Shown one piece after another: positions 16,903-26,006 of a stretch of DNA of 64,000 nt. The number at the start of each line of letters is the position of its first letter. The stretch's first letter is position 1. A model generated the notes under the pieces. It saw only the letters and a program-made list of their open reading frames with translations, was not told the origin of the DNA and searched no databases. Made by a program: the position numbers and the translations under genes. This DNA comes from Opitutaceae bacterium (lineage in GTDB: Bacteria > Verrucomicrobiota > Verrucomicrobiia > Opitutales > Opitutaceae): NCBI GenBank assembly GCA_030648295.1, contig JAUSID010000251.1, forward strand, positions 1 through 64,000. Direction: 5' to 3'.

Positions 16903-18606
16903 ATGTCCGAGCCAATCGAGTCTCCTGCCAACAAGAAGCACCGCATCATCCACTGGAATCCCGACGCGGGTCGGGAGCAGGCGTCACGTCGCTGGACGTG
17001 GAAACGCATCCTGGCATGGACCGTGGGCGGCTTCTTCGGATTGTTGTTTGCCGCGGGAGTCGTGATCCGCGTCGCGAAGCATTTCCTTGGTCCCGATATT
17101 TTCCAGCCGCGGGCCGCGGCGGTGGCCACCACCAACGAGGAGGCGAGTTCGTCGTTCATCAGCCAGGCGAAAGCGGAGCAGTCGCACGAGATTGCCTCCA
17201 AGGCGCTGGCGGGGATGCGCAAGTTGCCGCAGGATCATCCTGTTCAGTTGCAGCAGTTGATCGGAATCGAGAAGCAATTCCTCGACGGCGAATCGCTGCT
17301 GTCGGGGCGCGAGTTCGCGAAGGCATTTCGGACCTTTGAGGGCGTTAACCACGAAATCGACGCGTTCAGCCGCAACGTCAAAATCAAGGGCGAGGTCAAG
17401 CAGGCCTATAACTCGATTCTGGTGCGGATTAACGAGCTGGAGCTCGCGCGCACGCTCGCGCCCGGGGCGCTCGAAGCGGCCTACGAGGCGGCGGGCGCGG
17501 GCAAGATGCTTCTGGATGACGGCAATTTCACCGGCGCGAAACGGGTGTTCGACCGTGGATATGCCGAGTTGAAGAAGGCGGAGCAGACGCTGGCCGAGCA
17601 TGTGCGAAAGAACCTCGTCGCCGGCCAGCAGGCGCTGGCCCGCGGGGCCAAGGAAGCCGCGAAGCAGGCATTTCAGGCGGCGCTCGAAAAGTCGCCGGGC
17701 AACGAGAATGCCCTCCAAGGGCTAAAGCGCGCGGACAACATCGATCGCGTTTACGCGTTGATCCAACAGGGCGAGAGCCTGGAAAAGCAGGGCCAGTATG
17801 CGCAGGCGGCGGAATCGTACCAGAAGGCGTTTGCGCTCGATGCCTTCTCCGCCGTGGCGCAGGAAGGCCACGCCCGGGCGGCGCGGCTCGAAAAGGAAAC
17901 GAAGTTCGCCGCGGCGCAATCGGCCGCCGACGCGGCCATGAAAGCGAAGGACTGGACGAAGGCGATCGCGGAATTCCAGAACGCGCTGAAAGTGTATCCG
18001 AAAAAGACGGAGGTGCAGGCGAAGTTGAAGTCGGCGAAGGAGAGCGCGCACAAGGAGGCCGTGCAGAAGGCGCTCGCGAAGGCGTATGCCTACGAAAACA
18101 AGTACGAGTGGAAGGACGCGCGCGACGCGTATTACCAGACGCTACAACTCGCGCCCGATCACCTCGAGGCGAAGGAGGGTTATACCCGCGCCGGCACGGT
18201 CATCCGCGCGTTGCTGCAGTTCAGGAGCCTGGTTGAACAGGCGGAGCAGCTCGCGAACAAGGCGGAATTCCAGACCGCCATCCGAATCTTCAACAAGGCG
18301 ATGGAGGTGAAGCCCTCGTATTTGGTAAACGATGACCGCGTGCAGCAGCTGCACAACCAGCTGATGTCGCAGAACCAGCCGGTCGATGTGACCTTCAGGT
18401 CCGACGGCGACACCTGGGTGATGATTACCAACTTCCGCACGCCCTCAAAGTTCAAGGTGGCGACAATGAAGATCCTGCCCGGGGATTACGAGGTGATCGG
18501 GCGCCGCAAGGGATATCGCGACGTCCAGATGCTCCTGCAAGTACGGAACGGAACGCCGCCGCCCATGGTCACCGTCGTATGTGAAGTTTCCTCGAATCGC
18601 ATTTAA
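16903..18606 (+). CDS. TPR-repeat inner-membrane protein with C-terminal PEGA-like domain
   Basis: 567 aa. A short cytoplasmic N-terminus is followed by one transmembrane helix (about 36-56, ILAWTVGGFFGLLFAAGVVI). A long helical region then carries several TPR-like 34-residue units, clearest at RKNLVAGQQALARGAKEAAK, SYQKAFALDAFSAVAQEGHA, KAIAEFQNALKVYPKK and AIRIFNKAMEVKPSYLVN. The last ~75 residues are beta-rich with the PEGA-like core MKILPGDYEVIGRRKGY. It is first in a tight same-strand block (24, 30 and about 43 bp gaps, or overlap). It is probably a periplasm-facing scaffold; the partner is unknown. Confidence 0.75.
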   Translation: MSEPIESPANKKHRIIHWNPDAGREQASRRWTWKRILAWTVGGFFGLLFAAGVVIRVAKHFLGPDIFQPRAAAVATTNEEASSSFISQAKAEQSHEIASKALAGMRKLPQDHPVQLQQLIGIEKQFLDGESLLSGREFAKAFRTFEGVNHEIDAFSRNVKIKGEVKQAYNSILVRINELELARTLAPGALEAAYEAAGAGKMLLDDGNFTGAKRVFDRGYAELKKAEQTLAEHVRKNLVAGQQALARGAKEAAKQAFQAALEKSPGNENALQGLKRADNIDRVYALIQQGESLEKQGQYAQAAESYQKAFALDAFSAVAQEGHARAARLEKETKFAAAQSAADAAMKAKDWTKAIAEFQNALKVYPKKTEVQAKLKSAKESAHKEAVQKALAKAYAYENKYEWKDARDAYYQTLQLAPDHLEAKEGYTRAGTVIRALLQFRSLVEQAEQLANKAEFQTAIRIFNKAMEVKPSYLVNDDRVQQLHNQLMSQNQPVDVTFRSDGDTWVMITNFRTPSKFKVATMKILPGDYEVIGRRKGYRDVQMLLQVRNGTPPPMVTVVCEVSSNRI

Positions 18607-18630
18607 TTACGCATCCATAACCCACCTACA

Positions 18631-19359
18631 ATGTCATCGCGCCTGGTCCGGAGCGGTTCAGTTGCCGTCTTAAGTTGCACGTTCGCGCTCGCCGTCGTGA
18701 TGGCGGCGGATTCGCGCAACGCGACCATTCGTCCCGCGGGTTCGGCGAGCAAGGCGGACCCGAAACGGACGGCGAAGGGCACGCTGCCCGATCCCGTGTT
18801 GCTGGACGGGTCACCGCATCCCGCCGAGAAGCGTTCCGAGACCGGCATGATTGGCGACTTCGAACTTCCGGGGGACGAAAACGCGCCGCGCAACGGCAAG
18901 GTGGGACAGCAGGGGGGCGGAGGTCAGCAGCAGGACCAGCAGGAACAACAGCAGCAAGGCGGTGGCGGTGGTCCGCAGACCGCGCAGGCGCAGGAACAGG
19001 GAGGCGGCGGTAGTCAGCAGGCGCAGCAACAGCAGGGCGGGCCGCAAGGCACCGGCAAGCAGGGTGCCGGCCAAGGTGACCCGAATGCGAAGGCCGAAGG
19101 AATTCAGGTGGCTGAACTCCAGGGCGAAGGCGGCGGTCCCGGTAACGCGAACACGCAGAAACCGGGGCAGGTCTCGATTGGCGATTCCGCGATGCAAATC
19201 AAGACGGTGGCGAACGCTCCGAGTGTGGTGGGCGCGCAACAGCCCTCTGGACAAACTCAGCAGCATGAAAAAGCGACCGGTACCGGTGGCAGGCCGCCGA
19301 CTGGCAACAATGCGAATCGCGGGTCGGAAAAAGGCCGCGCCATGCCGGCGGGCCTTTGA
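18631..19359 (+). CDS. Secreted Gln/Gly-rich low-complexity protein
   Basis: 242 aa. The signal peptide (about 1-26, VAVLSCTFALAVVMA-ADS) is followed by a Pro/Lys region, then about 90 residues dominated by Q and G with runs such as QQQDQQEQQQQGGGGG, and a more ordinary tail. No domain is recognised. The composition predicts a disordered, possibly adhesive or matrix-forming protein. It lies 24 bp after the TPR gene and 30 bp before the calcium-repeat gene, so it is almost certainly co-transcribed. The start at 18631 leaves a plausible spacing to upstream sequence. Confidence 0.65.
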   Translation: MSSRLVRSGSVAVLSCTFALAVVMAADSRNATIRPAGSASKADPKRTAKGTLPDPVLLDGSPHPAEKRSETGMIGDFELPGDENAPRNGKVGQQGGGGQQQDQQEQQQQGGGGGPQTAQAQEQGGGGSQQAQQQQGGPQGTGKQGAGQGDPNAKAEGIQVAELQGEGGGPGNANTQKPGQVSIGDSAMQIKTVANAPSVVGAQQPSGQTQQHEKATGTGGRPPTGNNANRGSEKGRAMPAGL

Positions 19360-19389
19360 GCGGTTGATCGACCTCTATTCGATTTCATC

Positions 19390-20727
19390 GTGAAAATTCT
19401 GCGGCCTTCTTTGTTCATCCTCGCGCTGCTGGCACTCGCGCCACTGATGCGAGCGGTGACGATGATTTACCCGATCGAAGCGATCGAGGACCTGTGGGCC
19501 CTCGGCGCGGAGGAATTCCGGCAAAAGTATTCCGGCATCAATATCACCGGGCTCGGGCCCAGCGATGAAGGCTGGTATGTTCGTTACCGGCATGAGAACC
19601 TGACGTATCTTTTCGGTCCGGTCGCCGATCGCGAGGAGGCCCGGAAACGAAAGTGGGAGATGGAAGCGGTGCGTGATGCGGCGATCCGCAACCGCGCCTC
19701 GCTCACGTCGAGCCAGGTCGATTTTGTCCGCTTCACGTTTTCCGGCGTATATGGCCGGGGAGGTGGCGGTGGTGGGGGAGCAGGCGAGCTGGCGCGGATT
19801 TCCGGTGACGGTCGCAGCGGGCCCGATGGTGATATGGACGGCGACGGCATCCCGAATTCGAAGGACGATGACATGGATGGGGACGGGATTCCGAATGCGC
19901 AGGACGGCGACGTCGACGGCGATGGAGTCCCGAACGGTGGTGACGATTACATGTACGGAACGAATCCGGGCGGCGGCGGCGAGGAGAGCGATGCCAGGAA
20001 CGGACCGGGGGGAGACCTCGACGGCGATGGCGTCGCGAACGCGAAGGACGACGACATGGATGGCGACGGAATTCCAAACAGCCAGGATTCCGATGCGGAT
20101 GGCGACGGAGTGGGGAATTCCGAGGACCAATACGCGTACGGCTCCGGCCCTGGCGAGCGGGACGGCCGCAACGGACCGCTCGGCGATCTCGACGGCGACG
20201 GGGTTGCGAACGCCAAGGACGACGACATGGATGGCGACGGGGTTCCGAACAGCCAGGACAACGACACCGATGGCGATGGCGTCGCGAATTCGCAGGACAA
20301 ATACGCGTTTGGCAAGACCGCCGCGGAACGCGGCGAAGGTGACGGGTCGCAGATGGCCAAGGGCGGTCGCGAGGGCGGCGGCGGCCAGAGCGGCGAGGAA
20401 AGCAGCCAGGGTGGCGAGCAGGGCCAGAGCGGCCAATCGGGCTCGGATCAGCAGGCCGGCTCGGAGAAGAGCGGACAACGGCAGGTGGCATCGAACCAGC
20501 GGTCCGGGGGCAAGCAGAGCCAGCAAGGCAAGCAGCAAGGCCAGCAAGGGCAGCCGGGCCAGCAGGGGCAGCAGAGCCAATCCGGACAGCAGAGCAGTTC
20601 TTCGAGCAGTCAGTCCTCATCTTCCGGACAGCCAGGAATGCCTGCGCCTCCGGGCGGCGGCAGTCCGAGCAGCGCCAACCCGCTTGATCTTATTGTCGGA
20701 CTCTTCCGCAAAATCCTCGGGATTTGA
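19390..20727 (+). CDS. Secreted thrombospondin-type-3 calcium-repeat protein
   Basis: 445 aa. A signal peptide (LFILALLALAPLMRA) and an N-terminal folded segment of about 120 residues lead to a Gly tract. Three blocks of DxDGDGxxN-type calcium loops follow (about residues 146-190, 207-252 and 262-308; each has three DGDG units, for example GDMDGDGIPNSKDDD). A 110-residue Q/S/G-rich tail ends in a short hydrophobic helix (LIVGLFRKILGI). The DGDG loops bind Ca2+ in known TSP3 proteins. The terminal helix could anchor or export the protein. Third gene of the block. Confidence 0.8.
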   Translation: MKILRPSLFILALLALAPLMRAVTMIYPIEAIEDLWALGAEEFRQKYSGINITGLGPSDEGWYVRYRHENLTYLFGPVADREEARKRKWEMEAVRDAAIRNRASLTSSQVDFVRFTFSGVYGRGGGGGGGAGELARISGDGRSGPDGDMDGDGIPNSKDDDMDGDGIPNAQDGDVDGDGVPNGGDDYMYGTNPGGGGEESDARNGPGGDLDGDGVANAKDDDMDGDGIPNSQDSDADGDGVGNSEDQYAYGSGPGERDGRNGPLGDLDGDGVANAKDDDMDGDGVPNSQDNDTDGDGVANSQDKYAFGKTAAERGEGDGSQMAKGGREGGGGQSGEESSQGGEQGQSGQSGSDQQAGSEKSGQRQVASNQRSGGKQSQQGKQQGQQGQPGQQGQQSQSGQQSSSSSSQSSSSGQPGMPAPPGGGSPSSANPLDLIVGLFRKILGI

Positions 20728-20770
20728 TCGCCGCGCGGGTGGAGCGCGGGATTGCGGCCGGGCTCTCGGG

Positions 20771-22081
20771 CTGAAGCGCGCGCTGGTAGCGTTCCTGGTT
20801 TTCGCGCCGCTGGGTTTCGCGGCCGAGTTGGACGACGCGACGAAGGCGATGGCGCTGGCGGCTGAGGCCGCGACGGCGGCCGAGGCAAAGGATTTTCCTG
20901 TTTACCTCGAGAAGATCGAAGCAGCGGTGGCGCTGCGGCCCGACTTCCCGCAGTTGCTGACGAATCTGGCGGCGGCACAGGTGGCGAACGAGCGGTTGGA
21001 CGATGCCCTGGCCACGCTCGAGCGTCTCGCGGCGCTCGGCATGACCGCCTCGTTCGACAAGGCGGAAGAGTTCGCGGCCTTGCGCGGGCGGAAGGAATTC
21101 GACGCGGTGGTGCGGAAGTTCGCGAACAACGCGCATCCGATCGGCCGCGGCGAAATGGCGTTCAGCCTGCGCGACGTCACCGGTTTGATCGAAGGCATGG
21201 CCTGGCGGCAAAAAACGGGTGAGTTTTTCTTCAGCGACGTGCATGAGCGGGCGGTCTGGCGGCGGAACAAGGACAACACGCTGCGGCGGTTTACGCCGGA
21301 GGGCGACGAACTGCTGGGCGTGTTCGGGTTGGCGGTGGACGAAGGCAATGGCGTGTTGTGGGCGGCGACGGCGGCCGTGCCCGTGATGCGCGGGCACACG
21401 GCGGAACAGGCCGGAACAGCGGCGCTCGCTGAAATCGATCTCGAGACGGGCGCAGTTCGCCGGACGATAGCCGTGGCCGCCGGATCGGGTGATCAGCAGC
21501 CGCACTTGTTCGGCGATGTCGCCGTTGGAACGGATGGCTCCGTCTTTGTTTCCGATAGCGTAGGTGGCGCCATTTGGCGGCTCGCGGCCGGTGCGGACAA
21601 GCTCGACGTCTTTGCTCAGGGCAGTGGTTTTATTTCGCCTCAAGGGGTCGTCACTCTCCCCGATGGCGGCGGGCTCATCGTGGCCGATCGGGTGAATGGA
21701 TTTTTGCGCGTCGAGGTGCCGGGCGGAAATGTCGCCCGGCTCGAGTCTCCCGCGGGCACGACATTGATCGGCATCGACGGTCTGGCGCTGGCCGCTGGCG
21801 GCGATTTGATTGCGATTCAAAATTCCACGTCACCGAAGCGGGTCGTCCGCATCACGCTGGAATCCGGTGGTGCCGGGGTGACTTCGGTGACGGTCCTCGA
21901 ATCGGGTCACCTGACCATGTCGGCGCCGTCGTTGGGCTGCATCGCGCAGGATGGCGATTTTTATTTTGTCGGGAATGCCGGCTGGTCGCGCTTCGACGAG
22001 AGCGATGCGAAACCGACGGCGCCGCGACCGGTGCCGATTTTCAAAACGAAGATTGCGCTGCCCGCGGCGGTGAAACGGTGA
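20771..22081 (+). CDS. Secreted NHL/SMP-30-like beta-propeller protein
   Basis: About 436 aa if it starts at CTG 20771, which opens a clear signal peptide (KRALVAFLVFAPLGFAA). No ATG or GTG precedes it in frame near the signal; TTG 20693, inside the upstream gene, is an alternative. An N-terminal helical TPR-like region (about 20-110) leads to a propeller with strands such as GLIEGMAWRQKTGEFFFSDV, GLAVDEGNGVLWAATA, GDVAVGTDGSVFVSDSVGG and GLALAAGGDLIAIQN, as in SMP-30/gluconolactonase-like proteins. Its stop TGA (22079-22081) falls in the GGTGAAAC repeat. Fourth gene of the block; function inferred only from fold. Confidence 0.75.
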   Translation: MKRALVAFLVFAPLGFAAELDDATKAMALAAEAATAAEAKDFPVYLEKIEAAVALRPDFPQLLTNLAAAQVANERLDDALATLERLAALGMTASFDKAEEFAALRGRKEFDAVVRKFANNAHPIGRGEMAFSLRDVTGLIEGMAWRQKTGEFFFSDVHERAVWRRNKDNTLRRFTPEGDELLGVFGLAVDEGNGVLWAATAAVPVMRGHTAEQAGTAALAEIDLETGAVRRTIAVAAGSGDQQPHLFGDVAVGTDGSVFVSDSVGGAIWRLAAGADKLDVFAQGSGFISPQGVVTLPDGGGLIVADRVNGFLRVEVPGGNVARLESPAGTTLIGIDGLALAAGGDLIAIQNSTSPKRVVRITLESGGAGVTSVTVLESGHLTMSAPSLGCIAQDGDFYFVGNAGWSRFDESDAKPTAPRPVPIFKTKIALPAAVKR

Positions 22082-22493
22082 AACGATGAAACGGTGAGGC
22101 GGTGAGCAGAAGCGAGGAGGCGAGGGGCGGGAGGCGCAGTGGTCGGATGGTCGGTGGAGCTCGAACCGGAGCGGGCGCAGCTTGGCGACCAGGAATGGCA
22201 AGCTGATGACTTTGCGTCTCCGCGGCTTCCCATTCCCTGTAATTCGCGTCCATTCGCGGTTGAACCGAATGGCCGGGATCTTGACCGCGGATAACGCTGA
22301 TCTCGCGGATTAGACGCGGAGCCGCGAGGACCATCAGCGCCATCTGCGAACTCCGCGGTGAAATGTCATTCCTTCGCGCCCTTCGCGGCTTCGCGTGAGC
22401 CCCTCAACTCTACCCGCCGACAGCCCGCGATCGTGTGATCAACATCGACTCGGCGACGTGTTCCCGCCGGAATTGTCCGCCTCCTCGCGACCG
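22069..22493. repeat. GGTGARRC array and word repeats after the propeller gene
   Basis: 22069-22108 is a strict 8-bp array (GGTGAAAC twice, GATGAAAC, GGTGAGGC, GGTGAGC) that contains the upstream stop codon. Beyond it, about 22272-22370 carries a degenerate ACCGCGGATAACGCTGATC/CATCAGCGCCATCTGCG element related to those at 29771, 32990 and 33737, and CCCTTCGCGGCTTCGCGTGA. The last part holds the sulfatase promoter by position. Confidence 0.75.
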
Positions 22494-23972
22494 ATGAAGA
22501 CGCTGCTGATCTGGATGAGCCTCGCCGCTGCGGCGGTGACGTTTGCGGCGGCTCCGACGCCGCAGCCGAACATGGTGCTGATTATCGCCGACGATCTCGC
22601 CTGGGACGATGTCGGGGCGTTCGGTCATCCGACCATCAAGACGCCTCACATAGACCGGTTGGCGCGCGAAGGCATGCTGTTCGAGCGGGCCTTCGTGACC
22701 GCGAGTTCCTGTAGTCCGAGCCGTTCGAGCCTGATCACGGGCCGGTATCCACATGGCACAGACGCGGAGCAGCTCCACTGGCCGTTGCCGGCGGAGCAGG
22801 TGACGTTCGTTGAACACCTGCGCGCAGCCGGATATTGGACCGCTGTCGCGGGCAAGTGGCACCTCGGGCCGGCGGTGCGCGACCGCTTCGACGAGATCCG
22901 CGAGGCGGATCCCGCCGGGTACATGCTGGCCGCGGGAGCGAAGGCCGGAGCGACGAAAATGTCGATGGCGCAGTCGGGCGACATCCAGAGCGGCTGCGCC
23001 GACTGGGTCCCGCTGTTGCGCGCCCGTCCGCGCGAGCGGCCGTTTTTCGTGTGGCTCGCCGCGCTCGACCCGCACCGCGATTACGAGGAGAACATCGCTC
23101 CGCAGCCGACCAAGCCGGCGGAGGTGGTCGTTCCCCGCCATCTCCCCGACACGCCGGGTGTGCGACGCGAGCTGGCGCTGTATCACGACGAAGTTGAGCG
23201 GCTCGATCGCTTTGTCGGCGCGGTGCTGGCGGAACTGGCGGCGCAAGGTGTGGCCGACAACACGCTCGTGGTGTTTCTCAGCGACAACGGCCGGCCGTTT
23301 CCGCGCGACAAGACCACCGTGTTCGAGGGCGGCATCCGCACGCCGCTGATCGTTCGCTGGCCCGGTCACGCCAGGGCCGGCACGCGCTGCGCGCAGTTGG
23401 TCAGCACGGTCGATTTTGCCCCGGGATTTCTCGCCGCCGCCGGGTTGAAGCCGCCGGCATCGATCCAGGGCGTGAGTTTTCTGCCGCTGCTGGCCGAACC
23501 GGGCCGGCCGGTGCGGTCGGAAATATTTGCCGAGCAGAACTGGCATGATTACGAGCAGCGGACGCGGGCGGTGCGCACGGTCGATTTCAAGCTGGTGGTG
23601 CACGACTATCCTGACCTGCCCCTGACGCCCGGTGCCGACGTGGTCCGGGGAATCGAGTATCGTGAAATGCAACGGCTGCGCGAACTGGGCCAGCTGACGC
23701 CCGAACAGCAGCAATGTTTTCTCGCGCCGAGGGCGTCCCGGGAACTGTACGATTTGCGGAGCGACCCCGTGGAGTTTCACAACGTGGCGGGCGATCCGGC
23801 GTACGCGGGCGTGCTCGCGGACCTGGCTGCACGATTGGAGGCATGGAAAAAGGCGACGAATGACGTCGCTCCCACTCGTCGCACCGCGGACGAATTCGAT
23901 CGCACGACCGGAAATCCGCTACCGAACCGCAAGCGGCCGCGGGCGAGCAAGGCGGAGATGCTGGGACGCTGA
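22494..23972 (+). CDS. Secreted sulfatase (S1 family, CSPSR type)
   Basis: 492 aa. ATG 22494 is preferred over an upstream GTG because it opens a signal peptide (LLIWMSLAAAAVTFAAA). Metal-binding IIADD lies at 30-34, the formylglycine Cys73 in SSCSPSRSSLITGR, then AGKWHLG and FLSDNGRPFPRDKTTVFEGG. The spacing resembles heparan N-sulfatase-like S1_8 members (short, with LDPHRDYE near the middle), but this is only an impression. It is followed by greA-like on the same strand after 99 bp. Confidence 0.94.
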   Translation: MKTLLIWMSLAAAAVTFAAAPTPQPNMVLIIADDLAWDDVGAFGHPTIKTPHIDRLAREGMLFERAFVTASSCSPSRSSLITGRYPHGTDAEQLHWPLPAEQVTFVEHLRAAGYWTAVAGKWHLGPAVRDRFDEIREADPAGYMLAAGAKAGATKMSMAQSGDIQSGCADWVPLLRARPRERPFFVWLAALDPHRDYEENIAPQPTKPAEVVVPRHLPDTPGVRRELALYHDEVERLDRFVGAVLAELAAQGVADNTLVVFLSDNGRPFPRDKTTVFEGGIRTPLIVRWPGHARAGTRCAQLVSTVDFAPGFLAAAGLKPPASIQGVSFLPLLAEPGRPVRSEIFAEQNWHDYEQRTRAVRTVDFKLVVHDYPDLPLTPGADVVRGIEYREMQRLRELGQLTPEQQQCFLAPRASRELYDLRSDPVEFHNVAGDPAYAGVLADLAARLEAWKKATNDVAPTRRTADEFDRTTGNPLPNRKRPRASKAEMLGR

Positions 23973-24071
23973 CGATGCGCGCGGAAGTCGCGGCACGCCG
24001 TCCCTCGCGCCGAGCCCCGACACCGCAGGATTGCCTTTCACTTTCTTCGAAGTGTGCTGACTCACCGTTGC

Positions 24072-24689
24072 ATGCCCATCTCCCGAAAACGGATCTTCCG
24101 CCCGGCGGCTCCGCCCCCGACGACAATCTACGTGCGGCCGGGCTACAACCGCGTCCTGGCCGAGGAATTCGAGGCGCTCAAGGTCAAGCGCGTCGGCCTG
24201 GTGAAGGACAAAATCGAGGCGCATAGCCAGGGCGATCTGCGCGAGAACTTCGGCTTCAAGGCGGCGAAGGATGCGATCCGCGCCGTGGACCGCAAGATGA
24301 CCGCGCTCGATCGCTTCGTCGCGCGCAACACGTTCACCGAAGTCGATCCCGCCACCTGGCTCACGAAACCGACCGCCACGCTGCAACTCGGGCACGTGAC
24401 CACGATCGAAAAGCGGGATGTGGCGATGAATCGAAGCCATCGCTTCACGTTTCTCGTGACCACGCACGGTGAGACGGCGAGCGATCCCGATTCGGGGCTT
24501 GAATGCCTGCCGCACAATTCTCCCCTGGCCACGGCCGTGCTGGGCCTGGCGTCCGGCGCCCAGACCAAGGTCATGCTGCCCGCGGGTGAAGCCAACCTGA
24601 CCGTGCTCTCCATCCGCAATCCGACCCAGGCGGAACTCGATCGCCTGCTCACACCCATCAAGCCACCGGAAATCGAGGAGGAGGATTAG
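24072..24689 (+). CDS. GreA/GreB-like transcription factor
   Basis: 205 aa from ATG 24072. The N-terminal coiled coil includes the family motif in the form GDLRENFGFKAAKD (compare GDLSENAEYxAAK), whose acidic tip would enter the RNA polymerase secondary channel and stimulate transcript cleavage. The C-terminal FKBP-like domain reads SPLATAVLGLASGAQTKVML. Divergence in the tip (RENF for SENA) suggests a paralogue of GreA. A ~45-bp piece of its 3' coding sequence is duplicated near 40899-40943. Confidence 0.8.
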   Translation: MPISRKRIFRPAAPPPTTIYVRPGYNRVLAEEFEALKVKRVGLVKDKIEAHSQGDLRENFGFKAAKDAIRAVDRKMTALDRFVARNTFTEVDPATWLTKPTATLQLGHVTTIEKRDVAMNRSHRFTFLVTTHGETASDPDSGLECLPHNSPLATAVLGLASGAQTKVMLPAGEANLTVLSIRNPTQAELDRLLTPIKPPEIEEED

Positions 24690-24846
24690 CCCGCCTTTGT
24701 CACACTTAAAATGGTCTTCACCCCTAGTCGGCGAATTTCTTTTCCGCCAGGCGCACGCCAACTTTTGCGCGAGGCGCGCACGCAAAAATTCGCGTTCGGG
24801 TGAATTGCCGCTTTTCGGACGCGCGGCGGTGGTGTGTGCTGTTGGC
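24690..24846. other. Short gap with a repeated 26-bp element and nested inverted repeats
   Basis: CACACTTAAAATGGTCTTCA (24702 onward) recurs as CACACTTGAAATGGTCTTCA near 59391. Downstream, CGAATTT...AAATTCG encloses TTTTGCG...CGCAAAA (about 24733-24792), a nested cruciform. It could be a promoter or operator region or a mobile repeat. Confidence 0.5.
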
Positions 24847-25813
24847 ATGAATGTCACGAGAGGAACGAGGTGGTTGGCGGCCGTGGTGGGGTTGCGGGCG
24901 ATCGCGATGGCGGCCGAACCGGCGACGCTGCGCGTGCAGTTGGAGGCGCCGGAGTCGGTGCCGTGTTTCGACCCGGCGGAGTTCGTGCACGATCGAGAAG
25001 CAGACGTTGCAGGCGGAATACGGCTGGCTGACGGAAAACGAGTATCGGCTTTATCGCTACGCAGTGGCGCGGCTGGCGGCATTCGACAACGTGTGGTGGG
25101 ACCTCGGCAACGAGATCAACGAGGTGCGCGATCCGGCGTGGGGCGAGACGATGGGGGCGTTCGTGCGGGCGCAGGATCCTTACGACCGGCTGCTGTCGGC
25201 CCACGGCCACGCGGAGTTTCCGTATGCGCGGTCGCCGTGGGCGGACTTCGTGATTTCGCAGCACTACGGGAAACTGGACGAACTTTACTGGTGGGCGCAG
25301 CGGTTCCACGAAGTGGCGAAGCCATTCGTCAACGAGGAATACGGCTATGAAGGCGAAGCGGACCGGCCGGGGCACGGGCTCAACGTGGATTGGCTGCGCC
25401 GCAGCCATTGGACGCTCGCGATGGCGGGCGGCTACGGGACGTATGGCGACCACAGCGGCGGCGTGGCGTGGTTCTACATGGGGGAGCCGGGCAACGGGAA
25501 GGCGCCGGCCCAACTGAAGCACCTGCGGACGTTCTTCGAGGCGCTGCCGTTTCAGGAGCTCGAGCCGAAACAACAACTCGTGTTGCGCGGCTACTGTCTC
25601 GCGAAGCCGGGCGCGGTTTACGTGATTTACCTGCCGGAAGGCGGTGCGACGGACGTGAACCTGCAAGGGCTGCCGCCGGGGACGCTGCAGGTCACGTGGT
25701 TCGATCCGCGCACGGGCGCGACGGTGGACGGAGGAAAGCTGGAGACGCGGGGTCGGCGGAAAGTGGGGCCGGCGCCGAGTGAAGGCGATGTGGTTGCAGT
25801 GCTGCGTCGCTGA
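24847..25813 (+). pseudogene. Secreted glycoside hydrolase (DUF4038/DUF5060-like), internally deleted
   Basis: The first ~50 codons (MNVTRGTRWLAAVV..., signal peptide, then a short beta segment) are in one frame. From about 25000 the sequence continues in another frame with a normal C-terminal half: IEKQTLQAEYGWLTENEYRL, FDNVWWDLGNEINEV with the acid/base-like Glu, and PFVNEEYGYEGEADRPG with a second Glu. Related enzymes need roughly 250 more residues between these parts. The middle is therefore lost and the frame broken at the junction near 24995-25005. What remains cannot make an active enzyme. Confidence 0.75.
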
Positions 25814-26006
25814 GGTTGCGCGGTGGTGCGGTCGGTGCCGAAAAGGTCCGGCAAGTGTCGACTTCCGCAATCCTGGTCACAGAGGGCACCGAGGCTGAGC
25901 CAGAGGTCGCTGAGGCAGAATCGACGGGCGAGTGTCTCGAGATTCCCCGTGTCCTCCGGCTCGATCTCTGTGTCCTCTGGGTCGAGGGATTGGGATCCTG
26001 GGCAAT
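25814..26006. repeat. Degenerate CACAGAGG word repeat
   Basis: CACAGAGGGCACCGAGGC and, inverted, CTCTGTGTCCTCTGGGTC about 95 bp later. A worn copy of the inverted element at 39161-39310. No gene. Confidence 0.55.
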
